Assembly (NCBI GenBank): GCA_902489775.1 | Contig: CABUBH010000052.1 | Location: 1 to 12,356 of the forward strand | Direction of reading: 5' to 3' | Length of the DNA stretch: 12,356 nt | Source: an uncultured Collinsella sp. | GTDB taxonomy: Bacteria; Actinomycetota; Coriobacteriia; Coriobacteriales; Coriobacteriaceae | In this document: positions 1 to 8,010 of the stretch, in pieces | How positions within the stretch are numbered: the first letter of the stretch is position 1 | How the letters are laid out: every line of letters starts with the position of its first letter | Position numbers and translations under genes: made by a program | Notes under the pieces: generated by a model | The model's input: the letters and a program-made list of their open reading frames with translations, nothing else | Databases searched by the model: none | Told to the model about the DNA's origin: nothing

Positions 1-192
1 TCAACGATATGGCACCGTGGGGACACATGTATGTCAATCCTGGTCTAACAGAGCCTTATTTAATCCCCGTCCTATTTTCATCGTGCGCCACCGATTTTTT
101 TGCACGCTGAGAATTGTTGCGCAACACATTTGGATTTTTCAGGCTTAGCTTAGCTTCAGGTATTACTCACCTATCGACCGAAAGGGGCAACC
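1..192 (+). promoter_or_regulatory. Upstream region of the surface-protein gene, with a 12-bp palindrome
   Basis: No gene is seen here. The stretch is AT-rich and probably holds the promoter of the gene starting at 193. A perfect 12-bp palindrome, TGTTGCGCAACA, lies at 115-126 and could be an operator. A short tandem repeat (CTTAG CTTAG CTT) lies at 144-156, and a run of seven T lies at about 95-101. I could not place a convincing -35/-10 pair. The ribosome binding site is AAAGGGG at 181-187, five bases before the ATG. The regulatory role is inferred from position only. Confidence 0.4.
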
Positions 193-1791
193 ATGCCAAG
201 AACGAGAAAAATGAAATGGGGGGGGCTTCTAATAGCCGGCCTGGCGCTGGCCGCTAGCCTTATTGTCGCACCGCTGGGCGCCTATGCTGCCGACGTCCCC
301 ACGCCCGAGCTCAAGGACAGTTTCGTAGTGTCGGGCAGATTGTTTGACAGGTCCTTGTCGGGAAAATACCTGATTCTAAAGCAGGGCTACTCTGGGGACG
401 GTACCCAGTTACTAGTGGTGAATGCGGATGATGGATCGCAAATACAAGCCTCAACCTTTATTGATGACTATGGTTGCCGAGGCGGTGACTACCGAGGAGC
501 TTATTGTTTCTCCAATAAAGAGGACTTCTTTTATTCATATGATCCGGAGCAGTCAGAAATTATTGGCTATCCGTTAGGGGATAAAGGCGAATCGGAGTCT
601 ACTCCCGTAGATTCTTCCGCCGTTGAAAGGAATCTTTGGCAGCTCGGCTTGTCTGATGATGGCAACACCTTTTTCTTGACCTCTTCTGATACCGAGTCTG
701 TTAGGTTCAGTAAGATTGATCGCAAGACGGGAAAGGTTCTCTCGGTCTATTCGGCTCCGTTTTTTGAGGACAATAGTTGCGGGGGCTCTTCGGCATGGAT
801 GTCTTTAGACGGTAAATATGGTTATGTGAATTATTCAACTGGCTTTAAGCTGACAACAATTAACTTGGATTCTGAAACCATTGTTAATGAGATAAGCACA
901 CCGGGCCTCGAATTTTCTTCATTTGGTTCTCCGGTGCGTGTGATGGCGGATGGAACCTTGTTTTCAAGCGGTGTATTTGTTTCGAAAAAAGGCGAAATTG
1001 CAGCCACTAATGAGCGAGAAGATATTTCGGGCCGCGCATACAACGCAAATGGATCATTGATGGGCATGCTGTCCAGCCAGCCTAACGGGGGAGGCTCTTC
1101 GAGCTCGGAGCGCGTCGACGAGTGTTCTCTTTCGGTTGTCGACTCCGTTACAGGTAAGACAAAATGGAAATCCTCATTTAGCACGAAGAATTACGATCCG
1201 GACATTTCGTCTTTGTCAAGTGATGGAGCATTTGCTTTAGCATATACCGATGATATCGATGGATCCGGTTTGCTCTATCTGGTTGATACCAAGACTGGAT
1301 CGTCCTCTCAAATATCCTTAAAAAGCGGTTATGACAAATCTGGGGTCGGCCCCGCGTATTTTTCGCAAGATAATTCAAAGGTTTACGTTGCGCGAGATCT
1401 TGATGACGATAGCGCATCAATTGATGTTTACGAGATCGGTGCCTCGGGAGGCCTGCTGTCTCCTGCGGCCCAGCACGATGGTGGCTCATCCTCGCTCAAC
1501 CCAATTGTCATTGTCATTGTAGTTGCAATTCTTCTTGCTGCGGGCGTTGGTGGCTTCGTTGTCATTCGCATGCGTAAGCACTCTAAGGGGTATGCGGCAA
1601 CCGCGAATGGCACTATCCCCGTTGCGCCTCAACAGACGATGCCGCAGAATTTCGTCGGACAGCAGGTTCTGGTTCAACCGCAGCAGGCGCCCATGCCTTC
1701 GGAAGCTACGCGATTCTGCGGTTCGTGCGGAAGTCCGCTTACGCCTGATTCTCAGTTCTGTCCGCATTGCGGCGCGCCGGTAAAGCACTAA
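193..1791 (+). CDS. Secreted, membrane-anchored beta-propeller-like protein with cytoplasmic zinc-ribbon tail
   Basis: This 532-residue protein has a signal peptide (basic RTRKMK, hydrophobic 10-28, likely cleavage after AYA at 30-32). A large extracellular region (about 35-430) follows, with repeated short beta-strand patterns such as LSDDGNTFFL, LSSDGAFALA and FSQDNSKVYVA, which resemble the blades of WD40/YVTN/PQQ-type propellers. A single membrane helix spans about 437-458 and is followed by RMRKHSK, which by the positive-inside rule puts the tail in the cytoplasm. After a Gln/Pro-rich linker the tail ends in a zinc ribbon, CGSC (509-512) and CPHC (523-526). The start is supported by AAAGGGG five bases upstream. 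Codon use is clearly more AT-rich than in the genes to the right, suggesting later acquisition or weak selection. A G8 tract sits in codons 9-11. It is probably co-transcribed with the membrane-protein gene four bases downstream. The function is unknown; a surface sensor or adhesin is possible. The topology is well supported and the propeller fold less so. Confidence 0.8.
   Translation: MPRTRKMKWGGLLIAGLALAASLIVAPLGAYAADVPTPELKDSFVVSGRLFDRSLSGKYLILKQGYSGDGTQLLVVNADDGSQIQASTFIDDYGCRGGDYRGAYCFSNKEDFFYSYDPEQSEIIGYPLGDKGESESTPVDSSAVERNLWQLGLSDDGNTFFLTSSDTESVRFSKIDRKTGKVLSVYSAPFFEDNSCGGSSAWMSLDGKYGYVNYSTGFKLTTINLDSETIVNEISTPGLEFSSFGSPVRVMADGTLFSSGVFVSKKGEIAATNEREDISGRAYNANGSLMGMLSSQPNGGGSSSSERVDECSLSVVDSVTGKTKWKSSFSTKNYDPDISSLSSDGAFALAYTDDIDGSGLLYLVDTKTGSSSQISLKSGYDKSGVGPAYFSQDNSKVYVARDLDDDSASIDVYEIGASGGLLSPAAQHDGGSSSLNPIVIVIVVAILLAAGVGGFVVIRMRKHSKGYAATANGTIPVAPQQTMPQNFVGQQVLVQPQQAPMPSEATRFCGSCGSPLTPDSQFCPHCGAPVKH
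218..225 (+). repeat. Run of eight G within the signal-peptide codons
   Basis: Eight consecutive G bases cover the last two bases of Trp9 (TGG) and Gly10-Gly11 (GGG GGG) of the surface-protein gene. A one-base slip here would shift the frame near the N terminus and stop the protein from being made. Such tracts serve as phase-variation switches in other bacteria. Whether this one varies cannot be told from one sequence. Confidence 0.6.
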
Positions 1792-1795
1792 GCGC

Positions 1796-3498
1796 ATGCC
1801 GGTGGAGCGATTAAAACAGAATCGCGACATGCTGATGGTCGCGGGCATCTTTGGGGTGCTCGCGACCATCGCGGATATGTTTCGCGATACTGTGGGATTC
1901 TCTTGCAACCCTATCTACGTGGTTCATGTCTTGGGGCACTTCGCCTTTTTCTGCGCAGCGTTGATGCTTAGCGACTATCTGATCGATCGGTTCCTGGTGG
2001 GACGCAAAGGTGCTGTTGACGTCCCTCGGCAAGACTATGCTGGATGGTTTGACAACTTGTGCGATATGGCGTTCTCTGGCATCCCGCAGACGTACGCATT
2101 CGGCGGCATCATAAAACTGGGCGCAATCATCTACGCCTGCTGGGCCCCGCTGCTGGCCCTGCTGTTCCCGGGCGTGATCTGGTGGGATACCCGCCAACAG
2201 CTTTTGCAGCACAACGGCTTGCCCAATGCCTTGTCGGAAGGCGTTATCACCGACCATCATCCGGTGCTCGATACCTATCTGTACGGATGGTTTACCGACT
2301 TGGGCCGTGCGCTGGGGAGTGTCGACACCGGGGTGTACGCTATTTGCCTGGTGCAGGCGTTTCTGTCGGCGTGTGCCCTGGCGTGCTGTCTTGTTTTGGT
2401 TCGCCGCATGGGCGGCGGACGTGGCGTTTGTCTGGCACTGCTGGCGTTTCTGTGCCTGTATTGGCACTTCCCATTTATGCTTCTGCCATGGCGAAGGATG
2501 CCACCTTCCTGCCGTTTTTCCTACTGTTCTCGGTTGCCTCCATTGAGGTCATGCGTTCGAGGGGGCAACTCCTGAGGGTCCCCGGCTTTCTTCTCGTGTA
2601 CGTTGTTCTCGTGTTGCTTGTGGCGCTGACGCGCAAGACCGGTTTGATTCTCGCGCTGGTCGTCTTGATTGCCGTGTTCTTTAGGGCTACGGGTCGACGA
2701 GGAAAGCTAATCGTCGCCGCGGTCGCGGTCGGCAGCTCTCTGTTTATGGTGATTATCATGCCTAGGGCCGCGCTTCCCGCTTTGGGGTGCGAGCCTGGTG
2801 GCAAGCAGGAAGTCTACGGTCTCATGTTTCAGCAGTCCGCGTTGCTGATGCGTGACCACGGGGACGAGCTTCCGGAATGGCAGCGTCAAGAGATCGAGCG
2901 CGCCATCGGGGAGGATGGTAAGAACAACTACACGTGGTTTTTAACCGACTCCGTTAAAGACTCCACGTTTGGTAAGGCCGACGAGCTCGATTTTGCAGCC
3001 TATTTTGGCGCGTGGGCAGCGGGGTTCCTGCAACATCCACTTTGTTATCTCGAGGCGTATCTGGGAGTGCAGATTGGCTGGTATGCCATGCCGGTGGCGG
3101 GAAGCGAGGCCCTGTCGCCCTATGTGACTCCTGTCGACGGGCACAACGTGAGCCATGTGTTTCCCCGCTCGCGGGACCTGGGATTGAGCTGGTCCGATGC
3201 GACCTTGGGTCGCAGTGTCGAGTCGCTCGTCGCATGGTTTCAGTCGACGCCGGTCGGCATGCTTGTCGGCGCCAAGGCGCTTTGGTCGACCTGGGGTATG
3301 GCGTTTCTGCTGCTGGAGATAAAACGTCGTGCGCCCCAGAAACTCTATCTGATGGCGCCGCTCGTTGCGGCAAACCTTGTTCTTTGGATCTCGCCGACAT
3401 CGTATACGACCGAGTCGATGCGCTACCTGCTGCCGTTGTTGTTCTGGCTGCCCGTGAGTGCAGCGATGACTTTTGCCAGCGTTGCGTCGACCGAATAA
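1796..3498 (+). pseudogene. DUF6020-like polytopic membrane protein, interrupted by a frameshift
   Basis: Two overlapping frames encode the halves of one membrane protein of about 567 residues. The first half runs from the ATG at 1796 (residues 1 to about 222) and contains the segment PGVIWWDTRQQL and then TDHHPVLDTYLYGWF, which I associate with DUF6020-type, GT-C-like integral membrane proteins. The second half continues in the -1 frame from about 2461 with LPIYASAMAKDATFLPFF and runs to the TAA at 3496-3498. Hydrophobic stretches suggest roughly 11-12 membrane helices. Hydropathy and family-like motifs change frame between about 2459 and 2470, which fits a single-base deletion. No slippery heptamer or long homopolymer is visible, so programmed frameshifting is unlikely. 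Without repair the product would stop at 2575 (259 residues). The gene starts four bases after the preceding stop codon and has only a weak ribosome binding site, so translational coupling is likely. The family call is from memory and moderate; the frameshift could be a real mutation or a sequence error. Confidence 0.75.
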
Positions 3499-3534
3499 AG
3501 CGGGCCCGCGTGCAGCTACGCACGCGGGCCCGCT
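3499..3534. terminator. Bidirectional terminator hairpin between converging genes
   Basis: A perfect 15-bp stem (AGCGGGCCCGCGTGC, 3499-3513, with its complement at 3520-3534) encloses a six-base loop. It starts directly after the stop codon of the membrane-protein gene and lies 12 bases from the stop of the minus-strand methyltransferase. Read on the minus strand the stem is followed by a T-rich stretch (TTTATT); on the plus strand the tail is poor in T. It should therefore work best for the minus-strand gene while also ending plus-strand transcripts. Confidence 0.85.
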
Positions 3535-3546
3535 CTCATCATGTGG

Positions 3547-4860
3547 TTAGTTGCGCTTGAGGTGGACGACGGTTTCGCAGTGGAAGGTTTGCGGGAACAG
3601 GTCGACCGGTGTGATCTTGACGGGGGAGAAGGTGCCCTCCTCGACAAAGCGCTTGAGGTCGCGTGCCAGGGTGGCAGGGTCGCAGCTCACGTAGGCGACA
3701 TCACGGGCGCTCGTGCTGGCGATAAGGTCGATCGCCTCGGGCGCGAGGCCCGCGCGTGGCGGATCGACTACTAGGACATCGGCGTCCTGATCGGGGAACT
3801 CGCGCACCGCGTCGCCGCCGATAACGTCGACGTTATCGAGCTTGTTGATCTCCAAGTTACGGCGTAGATCACGCACGGCCGGGCCATAGGCTTCGACGGC
3901 AGCGACAAAATCGCAGCGGCGGGCGAGCGGCAGGGTAAAGGTGCCGGCACCGCAGTACAGGTCCACGGCCAGCTCGTCTTCCTGCGGGTCGAGGGCGTCC
4001 ATAACGAGCTCAATCAAAATCTCGGCGCCCTTGGTATTGACCTGGAAAAACGACGGGGCGGATAAGCGCATCTGGCCTTCGGCGATATTCTCGGTCCACG
4101 AGCCCTCGCCGGCGAGCATCTCCACCTTAGAGACACGGCGGGCTTTCTTTTCGCCCTTGCTCATCACACGCACGATACTCGTGGGATGAGCGGCGTCCGC
4201 CAGCACGCGGGAGACCTGCGAGCGCGGAAAAGAGCCTGTGGGCGTCCAGAGTGCGACCTCGAGTGCCTTGGTGCGGCGCGATGCGCGAATGCCCACGCGT
4301 TCGAGCCCCAAGTCATGGCTGCCGCTCAGATAGTTGAGTGCGCCGACGACCGATTTGAGCGCCTTGGGAAAACGCTTATCGAACAGCGGGCACGCATCGA
4401 CGGTCACGATTTTGCTGGGGTCGACACCATGCATGCCAAGACGAACACGACCGTTGGCGACGGTGGGCTCCAGCTCGATTTTATTGCGGTAGCCCCAGTC
4501 GTCCTTGGTGTGGCGGATGGGCTGTACCAACTCATCGACCTGCTCAGGAGCGAACTTGCCGATGCGCTCGAGCGTGGAGCGCAGGTTTTGCTCCTTGGCG
4601 GCGAGCTGTGCCGTGCGTGAGAGATTGCCCCACGAGCAGCCGCCGCAGATGCCCACGAAGGGGCAGGGAGGCTGAATGCGATCGGGGCTTGGCTCCAGAA
4701 TCTCGGTGGTGCGGGCGCGCATGAACGACTTACCGTCCTGTACGACCTCGGCCTCGACGGTGTCGCCTGCCACGGCGCCCTGCACAAAGACGGCTTTACC
4801 GTTGTCGGCGTGCGCCAGACCGTCGGCGCCGTAGGTCATCGATTCTATAGTGAGCTTCAT
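3547..4860 (-). CDS. rlmD: 23S rRNA (uracil-5-)-methyltransferase, RlmD/RumA family
   Basis: This 437-residue enzyme probably transfers a methyl group from S-adenosylmethionine to C5 of a uracil in 23S rRNA (U1939 for E. coli RlmD). An N-terminal TRAM-like domain (about 1-57) precedes the [4Fe-4S] cysteines C66, C72, C75 (C-x5-C-G-G-C) and C157. A central rRNA-binding part ends in FFQVN (271-275). The C-terminal Rossmann domain has the SAM motif VDLYCGAGT (299-307), VDPPRAG (365-371) and the catalytic cysteine C393 in YVSCDPATLARD. I chose the ATG at 4860 because AGGCAGG lies just upstream. An in-frame start at 4896 would add 12 residues (MVRTTTRMTGRD) with no better support. Length and motifs are normal for the family. 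Whether the target is one uracil or two (as in the RlmCD type) cannot be decided here. It lies downstream of ppk1 behind a terminator. Confidence 0.93.
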   Translation of the reverse strand: MKLTIESMTYGADGLAHADNGKAVFVQGAVAGDTVEAEVVQDGKSFMRARTTEILEPSPDRIQPPCPFVGICGGCSWGNLSRTAQLAAKEQNLRSTLERIGKFAPEQVDELVQPIRHTKDDWGYRNKIELEPTVANGRVRLGMHGVDPSKIVTVDACPLFDKRFPKALKSVVGALNYLSGSHDLGLERVGIRASRRTKALEVALWTPTGSFPRSQVSRVLADAAHPTSIVRVMSKGEKKARRVSKVEMLAGEGSWTENIAEGQMRLSAPSFFQVNTKGAEILIELVMDALDPQEDELAVDLYCGAGTFTLPLARRCDFVAAVEAYGPAVRDLRRNLEINKLDNVDVIGGDAVREFPDQDADVLVVDPPRAGLAPEAIDLIASTSARDVAYVSCDPATLARDLKRFVEEGTFSPVKITPVDLFPQTFHCETVVHLKRN

Positions 4861-4908
4861 ATCCCTGCCTGTCATTCGCGTTGTTGTTCGCACCATGGTA
4901 GCAGGGAA

Positions 4909-4950
4909 AAGCGCCCCGCATCCGAGGCTTTCCTCAAATGCGGGGCGCTT
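4909..4950 (-). terminator. Rho-independent terminator of ppk1
   Basis: A perfect 13-bp inverted repeat (AAGCGCCCCGCAT at 4909-4921, with its complement at 4938-4950) lies 23 bases beyond the ppk1 stop codon. The 16-base loop contains a small inner hairpin (GAGG/CCTC on the minus strand). On the minus strand the stem runs into TTTT, as expected of an intrinsic terminator. It separates ppk1 from the methyltransferase gene, whose start is about 48 bases further on. Confidence 0.85.
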
Positions 4951-4973
4951 CTACAAACTGCTTCTACAAACGA

Positions 4974-7469
4974 CTATTTCGTCTTGCCGGTAATGAGCGT
5001 CTTAAGACCCAGGCCAATCAGGCCCAGGCCCATGCGCACGCGGCCGGGGCGATGGCGCTCGATGGCCTTGGTCTTGCCGGCGGACTTATCGCGACGGGCA
5101 CTCGTCTCGGGTGCGGGCTTGGTGACCTGCGGCTCGGGCTGAGGTGCAGGCGCAGGCTCGGGCTCAATGACGGTTGCCTGGACCTTCTGAACCTCGGGCG
5201 CTTTCTCCACGGCGGGCTCTGCGGCAGCCTCGGGCTCATTCACCGGGGGAGCGGCAACCGCCTCCGGTTTGGCAACTGCCCTATGTTCAACCTCGGCCTG
5301 AATAGCTTCTTCGGCCACGCGTTCCTTGTCCTGTGCGCGCTGCTGCGCGGCCGCCTCGGCGTTGCGATAGGCACGCTCCAGCAGAGCTTCCTGTGAGTTG
5401 AAGGGCCTCTCGCCTTCGTGGCGCTCGACGGGGACCCAGGTGCCGTCGCTCGTGAGACTGCGGGCCTTCACGTTGTCGCGCAGCTGCATGCCCATGTACT
5501 CGTGCACCAGGGCGCGGCAGGTGGGGTCGAGCACGGGGAAGGCGATCTCCACGCGGTGCTCGGTGTTGCGCGTCATCATGTCGGCCGAGCTCAGATAGAT
5601 CATGTCCGAGTCCACGCCAAAGGCGTAAACGCGCGCATGCTCCAAAAAGCGTCCGACGATAGAACGGACATACACGTTCTCGGTCTTGCCCGGAACGCCC
5701 GGCTTGAGGCACGAGATGCCGCGGATGATCATGTCCACGCGGACTCCTGCGCACGATGCCTCGGCGATCTTGTCGATGACCTCGCGGTCGGTGAGCGAGT
5801 TGAGTTTAAAGAACACACGGGCGGGCTCGCCAGCGAGGGCGCGCTGGATCTCGCGGTCCAGGCCGCGCATGATGAGCGGCTTCAGGCCGACCGGCGCCAC
5901 GCCCAGGAAGCGGTAATCTCCGCGCAGGTTGCCCAGCGACAGGTTGCGGAAGAACAGGTTGGCGTCCTCGCCGATGCCGGGATGGGCGGTCATGAGCATA
6001 AAGTCGCTGTAGAGTTTGGCCGTCTTCTCGTTAAAGTTGCCGGTGCCCAGCAGCGTCAGGCGCGTTAGCGCCATGCCCTCGCGATAGGTGAGCTGGCAGA
6101 TCTTGGAGTGGCACTTAAATCCCTCGGAGCCGTAGATGACGGTGCAGCCTGCCTCTTCCAGACGCTCGGCCCACTCGATGTTGTTCTGCTCGTCGAAGCG
6201 GGCGCGGAGCTCCATGAGCACCGTGACCTCTTTGCCGTTCTCGGCGGCATCGATCAGCGACTCGCACAGGCGGCTCTGCTTGGCCACGCGGTAGAGCGTG
6301 ATACGCAGCGAGATGCACTCGGGGTCGTAGGCGGCCTCGTGCACCAGATCCAGGAAGGGGTTCATGGCCTCATAGGGATAAAAGAGCAGCTTGTCGTGCT
6401 GAAGCACCTGCTCTCGGATGGAGCGGGTCATATCGATGGTGGGGTTGGGCTGCGGCTTAAACGGCGTAAAGAGCAGCTCGTTGCGCAGGTGCTCGGGAAT
6501 CTTGCCCTCAATGCCAAAGACATAGCCCAGGTTGAGCGGGATATCGCAGGTAAAGACCGAGCGACGCGAGAGCTCGAGCGCCTTGCGGATAGTCTTGAGC
6601 GTTGGCTTTTCGAGCGAGCCCGATACGGCGAGCACCACCGGCTGCAGGCGCAAGCGTTTCTTGAGGATGCGCTTCATGTGCTGGCGGTAATCCTCTTCCT
6701 CCTCGACGCCCTCGCCGTCCGGGTCGATATCGGCATTGCGGGTGACGCGGATCAGCGCGCGATCCAGCGGCTTATAGGAGCCAAAGCAGCTGTCCAGGCA
6801 GGCGAGGATGACGTCCTCGAGCAGAATGTAGGAGTAGGTGCCGGTGGGCGAGGGGATCTCGACCACGCGGTTCATCGAGGCGGGAATCTCGATCAGGCCC
6901 AGCAGACTTTCCTCGTCGGTGACTCCGTCCAGGCCGCAGGCCAGGTAGAGTGCGCCGTTGCGCAGGTTGGGGAAGGGGTGGCGCGGGTCGATCACCAGCG
7001 GTGAGATGACCGGCGACACGTAGGCCTGGAAGTAGCGGGTTACAAAGGTGCGCTCCTCGGGCGTAAGCGAATCGGTGCGGGCGCGGTGAACGCCCAGGGT
7101 GTCGAGCTTGTCCTCGATGCTCTTAAAGATGGACTCCCAACGGGCAAGGAGCCCGGGCAGCTCCGCCATGACAGCGTCGACCTGTTCGGAGGCGGTCATA
7201 TTGCTCTTGTTGTCGACAGGCTGCTTTTTGAGCTCGGCAAGGTCAGACAGGCCACCCACACGCACCATGAGGAACTCATCGAGGTTGGACTCGAAGATCG
7301 AGACGAACTTAAGGCGCTCGAACAGCGGCACGGACTCATCAAAAGCCTCGTCGAGCACACGGTTGTCAAAGCGTAGCCAGCTGAGCTCTCGGTTCTGCGT
7401 GTACGAGAAGTCGCGCGGCGGTTTGCGCAGCTTTGCGGCGGCTTGCTTTTTTTCGATTTTGCTCGGCAT
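4974..7469 (-). CDS. ppk1: Polyphosphate kinase 1 with a long low-complexity C-terminal tail
   Basis: PPK1 reversibly polymerises the terminal phosphate of ATP into inorganic polyphosphate. From the ATG at 7469 the protein has 831 residues. The N domain contains NRELSWLRFDNRVLDEA (about 26-42). Two phospholipase D-like C-terminal domains carry TLYRVAK (391-397), RARFDEQNN (422-430), the phospho-accepting histidine H454 in KCHSKICQ and the second active-site histidine H611 in FLEHARVY. The canonical core ends near residue 680. About 150 further residues follow: a charged, Ala-rich helical part, then a Pro/Ala/Glu-rich stretch (EPEPAPAPQPEPQ), then a basic end with a Gly/Leu-rich segment (MGLGLIGLGLKTL). 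The family is usually close to 700 residues, so this tail is an addition. The start at 7469 is chosen because GGA lies nine bases upstream. An ATG at 7475 or a GTG at 7514 is possible, but the GTG lacks a ribosome binding site. Confidence 0.95.
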   Translation of the reverse strand: MPSKIEKKQAAAKLRKPPRDFSYTQNRELSWLRFDNRVLDEAFDESVPLFERLKFVSIFESNLDEFLMVRVGGLSDLAELKKQPVDNKSNMTASEQVDAVMAELPGLLARWESIFKSIEDKLDTLGVHRARTDSLTPEERTFVTRYFQAYVSPVISPLVIDPRHPFPNLRNGALYLACGLDGVTDEESLLGLIEIPASMNRVVEIPSPTGTYSYILLEDVILACLDSCFGSYKPLDRALIRVTRNADIDPDGEGVEEEEDYRQHMKRILKKRLRLQPVVLAVSGSLEKPTLKTIRKALELSRRSVFTCDIPLNLGYVFGIEGKIPEHLRNELLFTPFKPQPNPTIDMTRSIREQVLQHDKLLFYPYEAMNPFLDLVHEAAYDPECISLRITLYRVAKQSRLCESLIDAAENGKEVTVLMELRARFDEQNNIEWAERLEEAGCTVIYGSEGFKCHSKICQLTYREGMALTRLTLLGTGNFNEKTAKLYSDFMLMTAHPGIGEDANLFFRNLSLGNLRGDYRFLGVAPVGLKPLIMRGLDREIQRALAGEPARVFFKLNSLTDREVIDKIAEASCAGVRVDMIIRGISCLKPGVPGKTENVYVRSIVGRFLEHARVYAFGVDSDMIYLSSADMMTRNTEHRVEIAFPVLDPTCRALVHEYMGMQLRDNVKARSLTSDGTWVPVERHEGERPFNSQEALLERAYRNAEAAAQQRAQDKERVAEEAIQAEVEHRAVAKPEAVAAPPVNEPEAAAEPAVEKAPEVQKVQATVIEPEPAPAPQPEPQVTKPAPETSARRDKSAGKTKAIERHRPGRVRMGLGLIGLGLKTLITGKTK

Positions 7470-7486
7470 ATGCATCTGTCCGTTCA

Positions 7487-7501
7487 GTCCCCGCAGGGGA
7501 C
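7487..7501 (-). promoter_or_regulatory. Small GC hairpin in the ppk1 leader
   Basis: GTCCCC-GCA-GGGGAC forms a perfect 6-bp stem with a three-base loop, 18 bases upstream of the chosen ppk1 ATG and just before its weak ribosome binding site. It could affect translation initiation. Part of it would be coding if the GTG at 7514 were the start. A regulatory role is inference. Confidence 0.3.
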
Positions 7502-7514
7502 GGTAGCCTAACAC

Positions 7515-7878
7515 TATTCACTATTGTCTCAATTTAGTCGACTTGCGGCACGAACGTATTGTGCGAACGGTATCTTTACCTACTTCTTACGCTGTCAAGC
7601 ATGCAACTAACTGTCCAACTCGTTTTGAAAACAATCTATATCCATACTCAACTGGTGAGAATGTATGAATAAGAATGATTGCAAGCTGAATATAATCGAA
7701 TCCAAATCGAATCGTGGACAAACGACATTTATATGCAGAAAACAGTTTTAGCTATGCAATTCCTAAACATGAAAATATTTGTGCAATCTGGCTTAATTCC
7801 TTAGAAAAAAGAACGTTTACCTTTGAAAACCTGCTTTAGAGAACCGAAGTGCATCATGGGGGAATCATATGCGATATA
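7515..7878. other. AT-rich divergent intergenic region between ppk1 and arcA
   Basis: I see no gene in this stretch. It should hold the minus-strand ppk1 promoter and distal control sites of the first arginine deiminase gene. Visible structure includes a tandem CACTATT pair at 7512-7525, two ATCGAATC copies 11 bp apart at 7695-7702 and 7706-7713, and GAACGGTATC at 7564-7573. The last is an exact 10-base match to a site at 10710-10719 upstream of the second arcA copy. CTGTCAA (7592) and CTGTCCA (7611) resemble Pho-box halves but are 19 bp apart, which is not the usual spacing. Confidence 0.5.
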
Positions 7879-7944
7879 CCGTTCATCGCACTTTGCTGAC
7901 CGTTCGGGGGCGAGGTGGAATTGCGGGTGGTTTTTGGATATAAC
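7879..7944 (+). promoter_or_regulatory. Promoter module of arcA copy 1: paired CCGTTC sites plus -35/-10
   Basis: CCGTTC occurs at 7879-7884 and again at 7900-7905, exactly 21 bp apart. The second copy begins a conserved block (7900-7920) that is also found unchanged upstream of the second arcA. The block ends in GTGGAA (7915-7920, possible -35), followed by an 18-bp spacer and TATAAC (7939-7944, likely -10). Transcription would start near 7951. The paired sites then sit at about -72 and -51, a usual position for an activator. The conservation is seen directly; the promoter and operator roles are inferred from it. Confidence 0.6.
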
Positions 7945-7960
7945 TAGAGCTGTCAGCAAG

Positions 7961-8010
7961 CAGCGTCCCATACGGAGGGGCGCTGATACATTCGGCCAGT
8001 AAGGCCCGAA
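7961..8010 (+). promoter_or_regulatory. Two-hairpin leader of arcA copy 1
   Basis: Hairpin 1 pairs CAGCGTCCC (7961-7969) with GGGGCGCTG (7977-7985), nine pairs including one G-U, around the loop ATACGGA. Hairpin 2 pairs TTCGGCC (7991-7997) with GGCCCGAA (8003-8010) with one bulge. Both hairpins recur in the diverged leader of the second copy. They precede GAAAGG (8012-8017) and AGGAGG (8019-8024). The AGGAGG lies only two bases from the ATG, so GAAAGG at nine bases may be the working ribosome binding site. Confidence 0.45.

Noticed and set aside
2059..2460. ATG at 2059 as the true start of the second membrane-protein frame
   Set aside because: From 2059 to about 2460 this frame gives Arg/His/Gly-rich, non-membrane sequence, while the frame from 1796 gives the hydrophobic family-like sequence. 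Only the part after about 2461 is real.
7592..7617. Pho box (CTGTCAA and CTGTCCA) controlling ppk1
   Set aside because: The halves are 19 bp apart, not the 11 bp of the PhoB box, and match only partly.
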